From Helicobacteraceae bacterium (lineage in GTDB: Bacteria > Campylobacterota > Campylobacteria > Campylobacterales > Sulfurimonadaceae), in the NCBI GenBank assembly GCA_027038835.1, contig JALWGC010000008.1:62001-126000 (forward strand): DNA of 64,000 nucleotides. The letters run 5' to 3'. The position numbers and the translations under genes are program-made. Of the stretch, positions 26,267 through 35,124 are shown piece by piece. Each line of letters opens with the position of its first letter. Positions within the stretch are counted from its first letter, which is position 1. The notes under the pieces were generated by a model. It was not told the origin of the DNA and did not search any database. It was given only the letters and a program-made list of their open reading frames with translations.

Positions 26267-27613
26267 TCAGTACCACTCCAACAGTTTTGTAACTTCATCG
26301 ACGACATAGATTTTGATTTTCGTTTTTTCAAGCGGTTTTTTTGCGACAATCGCCTTTTTGATTTTTTGCATGGAAGCTTCTTTTAAACGGGTATCGAGAC
26401 TGTAAACCTCTCTGACATCACCTACGAGAGAAACTTCTCCTATAAAAACCGTTTCTTTGGAGATTGCACGGTCGCGAAAACTGCTTATAATAGCCGCTAA
26501 AACCGCTAAATCCGCCGATGTTTCGGTAATTTTGATTCCACCGGTGATGTTGATGAATACATCGTATCCCGAGAGGGGAATCTGGAGTTTTCGCTCCAAA
26601 AGTGCCAAAAGCATCCCAAGGCGGTTGTTGTCAAATCCGGTAGCTTGCCTTTTGGCGTTTGGCGTATGCGATTCGCTGACTAAAGCTTGCACTTCGAGGA
26701 TGATAGGGCGGCTTCCTTCCATCACCACCGTAAGTGCCGAGCCTGCTTGGTTGGAATCACGATTGAAAAAACGTGAAGCTATGTTTGTTGCACTAAAGAG
26801 TCCTTCGCTTTTCATTTCGAAAACGCCTATTTCGCTCGTTGGACCGAAGCGGTTTTTGAAGCCACGCAAGATTCGAAGTTCTTGAGAGGAATCCCCTTCG
26901 AAATATAGCACAGTATCGACCATGTGCTCCAGTACTCTTGGTCCTGCGATGCTTCCTTCTTTGGTGATATGCCCGATGATGAAGGTGGCTAGTTCTTTTT
27001 CTTTGGCTATTCGCATAAGTTCGAAGGTTATTTGTCTAACTTGCGTGACGCTCCCCGGAGCGGAGGTTATCTCCTCGGAATAGATGGTTTGGATGGAGTC
27101 GATTATCAAAAAGTCGTATTCTCTGTGTTCGAGTTCGAGAAGTATCTGCTCAAGACGGATTTCACTTAGAAGATAGAGGTTTTCTTGGTTCGCACCAAGA
27201 CGGTTTGCCCGCATTTTTATCTGCCCAGCCGATTCTTCGCCCGAAACATACAAAACGTTTTTTCCGTGTTCGGAGAGGTTGGATGCGACTTTGAGCAAAA
27301 GGGTCGATTTCCCAACACCCGGACTCCCCCCTATAAGCGTCAACGACCCCGGAACGATTCCGCCCCCTAAAACATTGTCCAGCTCGATGTCGTAAGAGGA
27401 GAAACGGCTTACTTCTTCCTCTTTGATTTCGGCTATGCTTTTCGCTTTTGGAGTTGTCGAGGAGTTCTTTTTTGAGTTTTTGACGAACTTTTGTTGCTCT
27501 TGTGTCAGCTCGACAAAACTGTCCCAAGCACCGCAGTTGGTACATTTACCCATCCATTTCGGTGTCGTCATGCCGCAATGTTGACATTCATAAAGTGTTT
27601 TAGTTTTAGCCAT
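26267..27613 (-). CDS. radA: DNA repair protein RadA
   Basis: RecA-related branch-migration ATPase involved in recombination and natural transformation. Cys4 zinc finger C10/C13/C24/C27, Walker A GGSPGVGKST, Walker B FLIIDSIQT, the RadA-specific KNRFG, and a C-terminal Lon-like domain. 448 residues. Preceded by ftsY on the same strand. No Shine-Dalgarno is obvious before the ATG. Confidence 0.96.
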   Translation of the reverse strand: MAKTKTLYECQHCGMTTPKWMGKCTNCGAWDSFVELTQEQQKFVKNSKKNSSTTPKAKSIAEIKEEEVSRFSSYDIELDNVLGGGIVPGSLTLIGGSPGVGKSTLLLKVASNLSEHGKNVLYVSGEESAGQIKMRANRLGANQENLYLLSEIRLEQILLELEHREYDFLIIDSIQTIYSEEITSAPGSVTQVRQITFELMRIAKEKELATFIIGHITKEGSIAGPRVLEHMVDTVLYFEGDSSQELRILRGFKNRFGPTSEIGVFEMKSEGLFSATNIASRFFNRDSNQAGSALTVVMEGSRPIILEVQALVSESHTPNAKRQATGFDNNRLGMLLALLERKLQIPLSGYDVFINITGGIKITETSADLAVLAAIISSFRDRAISKETVFIGEVSLVGDVREVYSLDTRLKEASMQKIKKAIVAKKPLEKTKIKIYVVDEVTKLLEWY

Positions 27614-27664
27614 TACAATACTTTTGAATTTTTGTGTAGTTTATAAAAAAAATGGAGATGGTAA

Positions 27665-27693
27665 TAGAAAGTTGACATTTTGTCAACTTTCTA
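27665..27693. promoter_or_regulatory. 13-bp perfect palindrome overlapping the ftsY stop
   Basis: Arms TAGAAAGTTGACA and its exact complement around a three-base loop. The last codons of ftsY lie inside it. On the minus strand a T8 run follows about twelve bases later, so it may be a terminator, an mRNA 3' end structure, or a repressor site ahead of radA. Confidence 0.5.
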
Positions 27694-28597
27694 CTTTTTC
27701 TTTTTTTTCTTTCTCTGTCGTCGGGGTTTCCTCGAAAATCGCATCTAAAATACCATCGACAAATTCATATTTGTCAAACGGTGTCAAGTTTTCCGGTTGT
27801 TCCCCCGTTCCTATAAACAAAATAGGCAACTCCAAAGCAAAAGCGATACTAAAGACGCTTCCCCCTTTGGCTGTTCCATCGAGCTTGGTGATGATGATAC
27901 CGTCGATCCCTATCATCTCGTTGAAAGCTTTGGCTTGGGCGATGGCGGAATTTCCCTGTGTGCCGTCAAGCACGAGCAGAGTTCTATGGGGTGCGCCGCT
28001 ATGGGCTTTGTCGCAGATGCGCACTATTTTCTTGAGCTCGTTGGCGAGGTTTGTTTGGGTATGAAGTCTTCCTGCGGTGTCGATGATGACTCGGTCGATA
28101 TTTTTCGCTTTTGCCGAAGAGATGGTGTCGTAAGCGACCGCACTTGGGTCATGCCCTTGTTTGGAAGAAACAATTGGAACATCGAGTTTTTGTGCCCAGA
28201 GTGTGAGTTGCTCTATGGCTGCCGCTCTGAAAGTGTCCGCCGCACCTAAAATGACGCTGTTTCCTTGGGCTTTGTAATATGAGGTAAGCTTGGCGATGGT
28301 GGTGGTTTTACCAGCCCCGTTGACCCCGACGATAAGTTCGACAAACGGTGGGGTGAACTCCGGCTCTTTATACGATGCGTACGCGAACGTGGCAAGAAGT
28401 TTGGAGCGCAGAATTTCGCGCGTCACTTTTTCTTGAGGTATCTCACCGATAATGAGCTCGACAAGCTCGTACTCCACATCCGCTTCGAGCAAGATATCTT
28501 CCAATTCCTCTTTGGTTATGAACGGCTTTTTTTTCGGTACTATCGTTTTGATGGCATCTGTTGTCTTTTTGAGAGATTTTTTTATAAATCCAAACAT
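27683..28597 (-). CDS. ftsY: Signal recognition particle receptor FtsY
   Basis: GTPase that receives SRP-ribosome complexes at the membrane. Short basic N-terminus (MFGFIKKSLKKTTDAI) without the long acidic A domain of E. coli. G1 GVNGAGKTTT, G3 DTAGR, G4 TKLDGTAKGG. The C-terminal tail is Lys/Glu-rich. 304 residues. Ten bases behind the TlpA-like gene. Confidence 0.96.
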   Translation of the reverse strand: MFGFIKKSLKKTTDAIKTIVPKKKPFITKEELEDILLEADVEYELVELIIGEIPQEKVTREILRSKLLATFAYASYKEPEFTPPFVELIVGVNGAGKTTTIAKLTSYYKAQGNSVILGAADTFRAAAIEQLTLWAQKLDVPIVSSKQGHDPSAVAYDTISSAKAKNIDRVIIDTAGRLHTQTNLANELKKIVRICDKAHSGAPHRTLLVLDGTQGNSAIAQAKAFNEMIGIDGIIITKLDGTAKGGSVFSIAFALELPILFIGTGEQPENLTPFDKYEFVDGILDAIFEETPTTEKEKKEKVES

Positions 28598-28606
28598 ATT
28601 CGTTCC

Positions 28607-29191
28607 TTATTTCGTTGTGTTGTTTTTCAAGGCTTCTTTGATGTCGCTAAGTATGAACTCCTCTTCCGTCGCGCCTAAATAGTTTTGAAAAACTTTTCCA
28701 TCTTTGTAGATGACGACAAGGGGGATTGGGAATCTTTCACCGATTTGGAGATTTTTACTTACCGTTTCGATAACGTCGTCGTTTTTTGGCGAGTTGACCA
28801 AAGTGTAGGTGAGTTCGTTTTCTTGTTCGAACTTTTCGAGTGCTTCATCCTTGATGTTACGCTCTATCGTTACGCCTACGATTTTCACTTTTTTTGGAAA
28901 TTTTTTCGCGATATCGCTTAGGATTTTCGCTTCGGCTTTACAAGGTGGACACCATGTGGCGAAAATGTCTATTATAAGGAGTTTTTGCGGTGCGTCTTGC
29001 AGAACAAGCCCGTTTTTCGTTTTTTTGAGAGTGAGTGTGGAATTGTTGTCGATAGAGCGAAGTTGGATGAGAGAGGTATCGACTTTTTTGACCGTTTGGT
29101 CGGTGTTTTTTTCGTGAGTTTCGTTTTTGTCGCATCCGCCAAAAGTCAAAAGTAGTGCCGCCAAGGGGAAGAGGAGTTTTACATTGAACAT
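28607..29191 (-). CDS. TlpA-like thioredoxin-fold lipoprotein
   Basis: Periplasmic, membrane-tethered thiol-disulfide protein. The lipobox ends in C20 (LLTFGGC), then a polar linker, then a thioredoxin fold with C81-P-P-C84 (ATWCPPCK) and the cis-Pro region RFPIPLVVIYKDG. CPPC proteins usually act as reductants for cytochrome c maturation or repair. Divergent from the 5-FCL gene. Confidence 0.9.
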   Translation of the reverse strand: MFNVKLLFPLAALLLTFGGCDKNETHEKNTDQTVKKVDTSLIQLRSIDNNSTLTLKKTKNGLVLQDAPQKLLIIDIFATWCPPCKAEAKILSDIAKKFPKKVKIVGVTIERNIKDEALEKFEQENELTYTLVNSPKNDDVIETVSKNLQIGERFPIPLVVIYKDGKVFQNYLGATEEEFILSDIKEALKNNTTK

Positions 29192-29205
29192 CGAGAACCT
29201 TTTTT

Positions 29206-29252
29206 TGTATAATATCGCTTCGAATGAAGTTCGAAAAATTTGCGAAATTATA
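29206..29252. promoter_or_regulatory. Divergent promoter pair, TlpA-like gene and 5-FCL gene
   Basis: Plus-strand TATAAT at 29208-29213 and minus-strand TATAAT at 29247-29252 lie in the 77-base gap, with TTCGAA repeats between them. The two transcripts would overlap at their 5' ends. Confidence 0.45.
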
Positions 29253-29268
29253 GCTTTAAAGAGATTAG

Positions 29269-29826
29269 ATGTCCATTACAAAAGAATCGGTTCGGAAAAA
29301 ATGTTTGCACTCCCATAGAAAAAATATCTCACGGAGGTTTTATTTCGATTCTGTCGTGAACACCCGATTGGAAAAACTTTTCAAGTCGCTCAAACCCGCA
29401 AGAAAGATTCTCCTTTATATACCGCTTGGTATGGAAGCCGACATAACCAAAACTTTACGAAAATTGAGAAAAAAACATACCGTTTTGGTACCGTTTATGG
29501 AAGGGGAAAGTTTTAAAATGGTACAATATAGGCTACCGCTAAAGAGAAAAAAATTTGGAATATACGAAGCGGGGAACAGTAACAAAAAATTTAAAAAAAT
29601 AGATATAGCCGTCGTTCCGGCAGTAGGGATTGATAAAGATTTAAAAAGAGTAGGGTTTGGAAAAGGGATGTACGATCGCTTTTTCGCAAAACTGAAACAA
29701 AGACCCTATACGATTTTCGTCCAAAGAAAACTTTGTTATGTAAATGAAAAAATATGTGACGAGTACGATATCTTTGCCGATATGGTGATTGCCGGAGACG
29801 GGCGGCTAGAAAAGAGGAAACGATGA
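29269..29826 (+). CDS. 5-formyltetrahydrofolate cyclo-ligase family
   Basis: Converts 5-formyl-THF to 5,10-methenyl-THF with ATP. Characteristic C-terminal motif PAVGIDKDLKRVGFGKGMYDRFF, with basic N-terminal ATP-binding residues (KESVRKKC). 185 residues; the N-terminus is shorter and more basic than E. coli YgfA. Its last codons overlap the rny start by four bases. Confidence 0.88.
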   Translation: MSITKESVRKKCLHSHRKNISRRFYFDSVVNTRLEKLFKSLKPARKILLYIPLGMEADITKTLRKLRKKHTVLVPFMEGESFKMVQYRLPLKRKKFGIYEAGNSNKKFKKIDIAVVPAVGIDKDLKRVGFGKGMYDRFFAKLKQRPYTIFVQRKLCYVNEKICDEYDIFADMVIAGDGRLEKRKR

Positions 29827-31391
29827 TATACGAGATAGTCCAAGGCGGTGTTATCGCCGCCGTCAGTGGCGCTATCGGTTTTTTCGTCTCCAAGAAGGTT
29901 ACAAACGCGAACTTCGACATCTACGTCGAAAAAGCCAAAGCGAAAGCCGCCGCCATAGAGAACGAAGCGCAGCTTTTGTTGCACAAAACCAACCTCAAGG
30001 TTCAAGAGCTCGAACTCGAAGCGCAAAAAGCGTATGAAGAAGCGAAGCTTAAAGCCAAAGAGGAACTTGCCCAAAAAGAGCTCGAATTGGCAAGTAAAGA
30101 GCAAACGTTCAAACGCTACAAAGAGAGCGAAGAACGACGCCTTGCAGAAGAGGGGATAGTCCTAAGTGCGAAAAGAACCGACTTGGAGAGACTGGAAAAA
30201 TCGCTTGAAGCGCTGAAAAAAAAGTACGAAGAAAAAATAGAAGACGCTTTACACTCGCTTGAACATTGTGCGGGTATGACCGAAGCGGAAGCGAGAAAAC
30301 TGCTTCTTGAAAAGGTTGAAGAGCGCTCCCGCGCCGAGATTGCGCATATAGTGCGTAAGTTCGAAAACGAAGCGAAAAACGAAGCGAAAAAACGTGCCAA
30401 CTATATTTTGGCGCAAGCGACAAGCCGTTATGCCGGCGAGTTCGCTGCGGAAAGGCTCACTTCGGTCGTAACGTTGAGTGATGATGAACTCAAAGGGCGT
30501 GTTATCGGAAAAGAGGGGCGAAATATCAAAACGCTCGAAACCCTTCTTGGGGTCGATATCATCATCGACGACACGCCAAACGCGATAGTGGTGAGCAGTT
30601 TTAATCTGTATCGTCGGGCTATCGCGACGAAAACGCTCGAGCTGCTCATAGAGGATGGGCGCATACAGCCGGCTCGAATAGAGGAGATTTACGAAAAAGT
30701 ATGTGAAGAGTTCGAAGAGTCGATTCTCCATGAAGGAGAAGAGATCGTCAGTGAACTGGGGGTGGGAGTTATGCACCCGGAACTTATGAAGCTCATAGGA
30801 AAACTTCGATACCGTGCAAGTTATGGGCAAAACGCTTTGGCGCACACGCTCGAAGTGGCGCACCTTGCGGGCGTGATGACCGCGGAGATGGGTGGAGATA
30901 TCGCGCTTGCAAAACGTGCTGGTTTGCTTCATGACATAGGAAAAGCGCTTACCCATGATTTAGAAGGAAGTCATGTCGATTTGGGAGCGGATATTTGCCG
31001 TAGATACAACGAAAACGAAGTGGTTATCAACGCCATCTACGCGCACCATGGGCATGAAGATATCAAGTCGATAGAGTGTGGTGCGGTTTGTGCCGCCGAT
31101 GCGCTCTCAGCCGCTCGTCCGGGTGCAAGACGCGAAGTGCTCGAGAGCTTTTTGAAGCGTGTAACCGAGATAGAAGAGATAGCGTCTTCATACAACGGTG
31201 TGCGTCAGGCATATGCCATCAACGCCGGTCGAGAAGTGCGTGTCATCGTCAATGCGACGCTTGTCAACGACGACGAAAGCGTCCTTTTGGCAAAAGAGAT
31301 AGCCAAGGAGATAGAAGAACGTGTTCAGTATCCCGGTGAGATAAAAGTCAACGTCATTAGAGAAACAAGGGCGATAGAGTTCGCGAAGTAA
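29823..31391 (+). CDS. rny: Ribonuclease Y
   Basis: Membrane-anchored endoribonuclease that starts mRNA decay. N-terminal hydrophobic helix (residues 5-25), a coiled coil of about 150 residues rich in Lys/Glu/Ala, a KH domain with GRVIGKEGRNIKTLE, and an HD domain with AHTLEVAHLAG and LLHDIGKAL. 522 residues is normal. Overlaps the 5-FCL gene; hisG follows eight bases later. Confidence 0.96.
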   Translation: MIYEIVQGGVIAAVSGAIGFFVSKKVTNANFDIYVEKAKAKAAAIENEAQLLLHKTNLKVQELELEAQKAYEEAKLKAKEELAQKELELASKEQTFKRYKESEERRLAEEGIVLSAKRTDLERLEKSLEALKKKYEEKIEDALHSLEHCAGMTEAEARKLLLEKVEERSRAEIAHIVRKFENEAKNEAKKRANYILAQATSRYAGEFAAERLTSVVTLSDDELKGRVIGKEGRNIKTLETLLGVDIIIDDTPNAIVVSSFNLYRRAIATKTLELLIEDGRIQPARIEEIYEKVCEEFEESILHEGEEIVSELGVGVMHPELMKLIGKLRYRASYGQNALAHTLEVAHLAGVMTAEMGGDIALAKRAGLLHDIGKALTHDLEGSHVDLGADICRRYNENEVVINAIYAHHGHEDIKSIECGAVCAADALSAARPGARREVLESFLKRVTEIEEIASSYNGVRQAYAINAGREVRVIVNATLVNDDESVLLAKEIAKEIEERVQYPGEIKVNVIRETRAIEFAK

Positions 31392-31399
31392 GGGGAGAT

Positions 31400-32017
31400 A
31401 TGTTAACAGTAGCATTGCCAAAAGGGCGTATAGCAAAAGAGACTTTGGAGATTTTCGAGCAGATTTTCGGCTCGCAGTTTGCGTTTGACGATAGGAAGCT
31501 CATTTTGGAAACGGAAAATTTCCGTTTTTTACTTGTCAGAAACCAAGATGTCGCTACTTACGTGCACAGACAAGCGGCCGACATCGGAGTCGTCGGGCTC
31601 GATACGCTCGAGGAACAAGGGCTGGACGTGGTTCGGTTGCTCGATTTGAGAAAAGGGGTATGTAAAGTCGCTATCGGGATGAAAAAAGGGGAGAAACTCG
31701 ATTTGACAAAACCGGAGCTCAAAGTCGCGACGAAAATGGTCAACATTACCAAACGCTACTTCGAACAGCGCGCGGTTTCTGTGGATATTATCAAACTCTA
31801 CGGTTCTATCGAACTTGCACCGTTGGTCGGTTTGGCGGACATGATAGTCGATATCGTCGAAACCGGAACGACGATGAAGCAAAACGGTTTGGAAGTGGTA
31901 GAAGATATTATGGAAAGCTCCACATACCTCATAGCCAACAAAAACAGTTACATCGCTAAAAAAGATGAAATCCTCTCTATCTACGAAAAGATACGTGATG
32001 TCGTCAAAAACGGCTAA
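31400..32017 (+). CDS. hisG: ATP phosphoribosyltransferase, short form HisG
   Basis: First step of histidine synthesis. 205 residues with the PKGRI start and VETGTTMKQNGLEVVEDI near the end. It lacks the C-terminal regulatory domain of long HisG; short enzymes work in a hetero-octamer with HisZ, so a hisZ gene is expected elsewhere. Campylobacter jejuni has the long form. Overlaps the methyltransferase start by 20 bases. Confidence 0.95.
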   Translation: MLTVALPKGRIAKETLEIFEQIFGSQFAFDDRKLILETENFRFLLVRNQDVATYVHRQAADIGVVGLDTLEEQGLDVVRLLDLRKGVCKVAIGMKKGEKLDLTKPELKVATKMVNITKRYFEQRAVSVDIIKLYGSIELAPLVGLADMIVDIVETGTTMKQNGLEVVEDIMESSTYLIANKNSYIAKKDEILSIYEKIRDVVKNG

Positions 32018-32693
32018 TCTTGACCTCTATGCGAAGGTGGAGCACCTTCTTGGCATAGAAGAAGCGACCGATGCGCTACACTCTTTGTACATGAGTGAGC
32101 TTGCAGATTTGGAAATAGAAAGTTTGCTCGATGTAGGGTGTGGAAGGGGCGGTTTTATAAAACGCGCCTTGGCAAAGGGGATGGAAGCAAAAGGGTGCGA
32201 TCCTAGTGAAGTGATGGCTAAAGCTTGCCAAAACGACGGGCTCGATGTGGTTTGCGGCGGTATCGAAACGATAGAAGGAAAGTTCGATGCGATTGTCGCC
32301 ATTTTCGATGTGCTCAATTTTATGGACAAAGAGAAGCTGAATCTTTTTTTGGACGAAGTTGCCAAGAGGTTGAGCGATGAGGGTGTTTTCATAGCCGATG
32401 TCAATACGAAGTTCGGTTTTAGCGAAGTTGCCGAAGGGGTGATGAGCGCGGAAGATGAAAGCGGTTTTCTCAATATCGACGCCACTTTTGTCAACGACGA
32501 ATTGACGACCGTTTTTACTTTTTTCGAAAAAGAACGAAACGGCAAGTACGAAAAACACCAAGAAAGTATCGTGCAGTATTTTCATCCGATTCGCTTTTTT
32601 CAAAACCACAAAACACTCAAACTTGTCGATAAGCAAACCTTTTCTTTATACGAAACCAACGATAAAACTTTGTTGATTTTCAAAAAACGATGA
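31998..32693 (+). CDS. Class I SAM-dependent methyltransferase
   Basis: About 231 residues with the SAM motif LLDVGCGRGGF, the acidic loop GCDPSE and a post-motif Asp-Ala-Ile-Val strand. The substrate is unknown. The ATG at 31998 (MSSKTANLDLY) is preferred over one at 31965 deeper in hisG. Overlaps the next gene by four bases. Confidence 0.85.
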   Translation: MSSKTANLDLYAKVEHLLGIEEATDALHSLYMSELADLEIESLLDVGCGRGGFIKRALAKGMEAKGCDPSEVMAKACQNDGLDVVCGGIETIEGKFDAIVAIFDVLNFMDKEKLNLFLDEVAKRLSDEGVFIADVNTKFGFSEVAEGVMSAEDESGFLNIDATFVNDELTTVFTFFEKERNGKYEKHQESIVQYFHPIRFFQNHKTLKLVDKQTFSLYETNDKTLLIFKKR

Positions 32694-33001
32694 ATCTTTT
32701 CTCTTTCACTCCGCCACCACCCGATAAAGAGTCTTTTACAACGTTGTTGGAAAAAGAAGGGGTGAAAATCAAACAGATTGTAAGCAATACGCTAACAACT
32801 CCCCAAACATTCCATCAAGAGTGCGACGAATGGGTCTGTGTGTTAAAAGGGTGTGCGAAGATAGAGATGCAAGGGATAGTTCATAAACTAAAAAGCGGCG
32901 ATACGCTTTTTATTCCTGCACATACACCGCATACTCTTTTAAAAACGAGAAAAATGGTTGTATGGCTTGCCGTGTACATCGATTCTGTGCCATCGAAGTA
33001 G
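32690..33001 (+). CDS. Cupin-domain protein
   Basis: Single small beta-barrel of 103 residues. Metal-ligand pattern ends in IPAHTPHTLL, with EWVCVLKGCAKIEM in the first motif. Such stand-alone cupins bind metals or small ligands; function unknown. The ATG overlaps the methyltransferase stop (ATGA). Confidence 0.8.
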   Translation: MNLFSFTPPPPDKESFTTLLEKEGVKIKQIVSNTLTTPQTFHQECDEWVCVLKGCAKIEMQGIVHKLKSGDTLFIPAHTPHTLLKTRKMVVWLAVYIDSVPSK

Positions 33002-33062
33002 CGTACTTTTAAGTATTTTTTCGTTATACTTTTTTAAACAAAAACATAAAGGATGGTTACCT

Positions 33063-33323
33063 ATGAGTAAACATAAAGAAAAGATTCAAAAAGTCTTCGA
33101 ACACCCGACAAGCGGGAATATCGACTTTAAAAAACTCGTTCATGCACTTGAGCATTACGGTGCGGAAGTCGATATTTCCAAACATAACAAAGCGAAGATT
33201 TTTTTAAACAACGAAGAATTGGTTCTTCCGGTTCCTCACGATCATGTACTCTCCAAAGATATGGTTATCGAAGTGAGACACTTTTTGGAAAAAGTGGGAC
33301 TCACTCCAGATAAACTCGACTGA
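33063..33323 (+). CDS. HicA-like double-stranded-RNA-binding-fold small protein
   Basis: 86 residues. Pattern MSKHKEKIQKVFEHP...IDFKKLVHALEHYGAEVD...VIEVRHFLEKVGLTPDK resembles a chromosomal subgroup annotated as HicA-family toxins. The key toxin His of classical HicA (GSHHIF) is not evident (HNKAKIF here) and no hicB antitoxin is adjacent. It may therefore be a housekeeping relative and not a toxin. AAGGATGG lies about eight bases upstream; a terminator follows immediately. Confidence 0.75.
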   Translation: MSKHKEKIQKVFEHPTSGNIDFKKLVHALEHYGAEVDISKHNKAKIFLNNEELVLPVPHDHVLSKDMVIEVRHFLEKVGLTPDKLD

Positions 33324-33325
33324 TT

Positions 33326-33350
33326 CGCTACCGGTTTTGCGCCGGTAGCG
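33326..33350 (+). terminator. Rho-independent terminator after the HicA-like gene
   Basis: Nine-base-pair GC-rich stem CGCTACCGG/CCGGTAGCG, seven-base loop, then TTCTTTGCTTTTC. It closes the 5-FCL-to-HicA-like run. The rest of the gap to 33522 holds AT-rich promoter-like sequence. Confidence 0.8.
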
Positions 33351-33522
33351 TTCTTTGCTTTTCATCTTCTACCAACCTCTTTTTTACACGCTGTTTTTTC
33401 TTTTTTGCTGACGGAGAAATTTGTCAAAAAATTGTCGAATATTTTGATATTTTCTAATGTTTCTTCTTGATTTGCCGATGGTATTATGAGGTATCAATAA
33501 TTTTATAACCAATCGAGAAACG

Positions 33523-35124
33523 ATGATAAAAAGTGTAGTATTGACAGTTTTGATTGTATTTTCTTTTTACCTGCAAGGGTGCGGAGATGCCAATGCGCAA
33601 AAAGGGATACGAAGCGATGGCCGAGCACTACTTGGCAACCTCGCCAATGCCGAAGTGAAGATATTTCTTGTACATAAAGACGGTACGAAGTCGCTGCTAT
33701 GGAGTGAAACTACATCCCATGGCGACACGCTTGAAGATATAGGTAAATTCTATTTACATGACAAAGAGTTGGACCCTGATTGTTTTTATGTGTACGAAGT
33801 AAGCGGCGGAGAAGATTGGGATGTGGACGATGACGGTGTGATGGATGCCGTCGCTACACCTAACAACGGTGTCGTTCGAGCCATAGCGAAAGGTTCTGAA
33901 ATTCAAGAAGCGTGGGTAGATTTCAAAGTCACTTTTTTAAGTGAAATAGTTTACGAAAAAGTGTTTGCGATGTTACAGTACAGGTTCAACAAAAAGACTT
34001 TCAGCGCGGTTTTGCAAGAACAAGCCGCTTTGGTTGTAGAAGATATAGACGGAAACGGGGAAGTGGACAATGGTGACGTTATCCGTTTCGATCCGGTTGA
34101 AAACAAAAGTCGTCTCAAAGAACCTTTAGCTTCGAAGATGAAAGAGTATATAGCTAAAATTCGTGAAGGAAAAATGCTTTTTCCGATAATCGGCAATCTC
34201 AATACAGACGGCTATGTCCGCGAGGTGGTACTTTCCAAAGACGGTAACACCGCTTTTGTGGCAGATGGTAAAAACGGGGTGGTCGTAGCGGATGTAAGTC
34301 GTGTTGAAAACATAGTGCCGCTTGCCGTTTTTGACAATGGAATCGAAAGGATGTTTCGGATTGCTTTGTCGGATGACGAAACGAAAGTGTATGCAGTGGA
34401 TAGCCATAAAGGGATGGTCGTATTAGATGTTTCGAACCGCTCCAAGCCGAAATTTCTTGGAAGTTGCGATCTCAACCTCTCTCAAGGATGTGCACATGGC
34501 ATCGCGCTGACCAAAGACGGGAGAGGGGCATTCGTTGCCGATGGAAAAGACGGTGTTGTGGTGGTGGATGTTACAAGTGCCGCTACGCCGACGGTTCTTA
34601 CTCATTGTGGAACAAACGGCGATGCATGGAAAGTTCTTTTAAGTGGTGATGAAAAAACCGCTTTTGTTGCTAACGGTATGGGTGGCGTAGCCATTATGGA
34701 TGTAAGCGACCCGCTTGGAATGAAAATAGTCGGTAGTTGCAATGCCAAAGGTAGTGTTCGTGATATCCTCCTTTCCGCAGATGAAAAGACACTTTATGTT
34801 GCTGCCGGAACGAAAGGGGTGGCGATCCTTGACGTGTCCAATCCAAAATCACCCCAAAAACTTGCACTGTGCGATACCGGAAACGCTTTTGGCATAGCGC
34901 TTACAAATGATGAAAAAAAACTCTTCGTTGCAGATAAAGAAAACGGTTTGGTCGAAGTGGACGTCAACGACACTTTGCATCCGAAGGTGGTTCGTAACTA
35001 CGACTTGAGTATAACAAAAAACTCCAAAAGTTTCCCTTTTTCCATAACCCTTTCCAAAGACGGAAGTAAAGCGTATGTGGCAAAAACGAACGAGGGTTTT
35101 GTGGTAGTGAATGTTAAGTACTAA
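33523..35124 (+). CDS. LVIVD-repeat beta-propeller lipoprotein with EF-hand-like loops
   Basis: 533 residues. Lipobox LQGC (C20), then a domain of about 190 residues carrying two calcium-type loops, DVDDDG (100-105) and DIDGNG (174-179). About seven propeller repeats of the LVIVD type follow (ALSKDGNTAFVAD, VVVADVS and variants). Such propellers are usually surface or periplasmic binding scaffolds. The stop lies inside the start region of the next gene, a TonB-dependent receptor, so the two probably act together. Ligand unknown. Confidence 0.85.
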   Translation: MIKSVVLTVLIVFSFYLQGCGDANAQKGIRSDGRALLGNLANAEVKIFLVHKDGTKSLLWSETTSHGDTLEDIGKFYLHDKELDPDCFYVYEVSGGEDWDVDDDGVMDAVATPNNGVVRAIAKGSEIQEAWVDFKVTFLSEIVYEKVFAMLQYRFNKKTFSAVLQEQAALVVEDIDGNGEVDNGDVIRFDPVENKSRLKEPLASKMKEYIAKIREGKMLFPIIGNLNTDGYVREVVLSKDGNTAFVADGKNGVVVADVSRVENIVPLAVFDNGIERMFRIALSDDETKVYAVDSHKGMVVLDVSNRSKPKFLGSCDLNLSQGCAHGIALTKDGRGAFVADGKDGVVVVDVTSAATPTVLTHCGTNGDAWKVLLSGDEKTAFVANGMGGVAIMDVSDPLGMKIVGSCNAKGSVRDILLSADEKTLYVAAGTKGVAILDVSNPKSPQKLALCDTGNAFGIALTNDEKKLFVADKENGLVEVDVNDTLHPKVVRNYDLSITKNSKSFPFSITLSKDGSKAYVAKTNEGFVVVNVKY

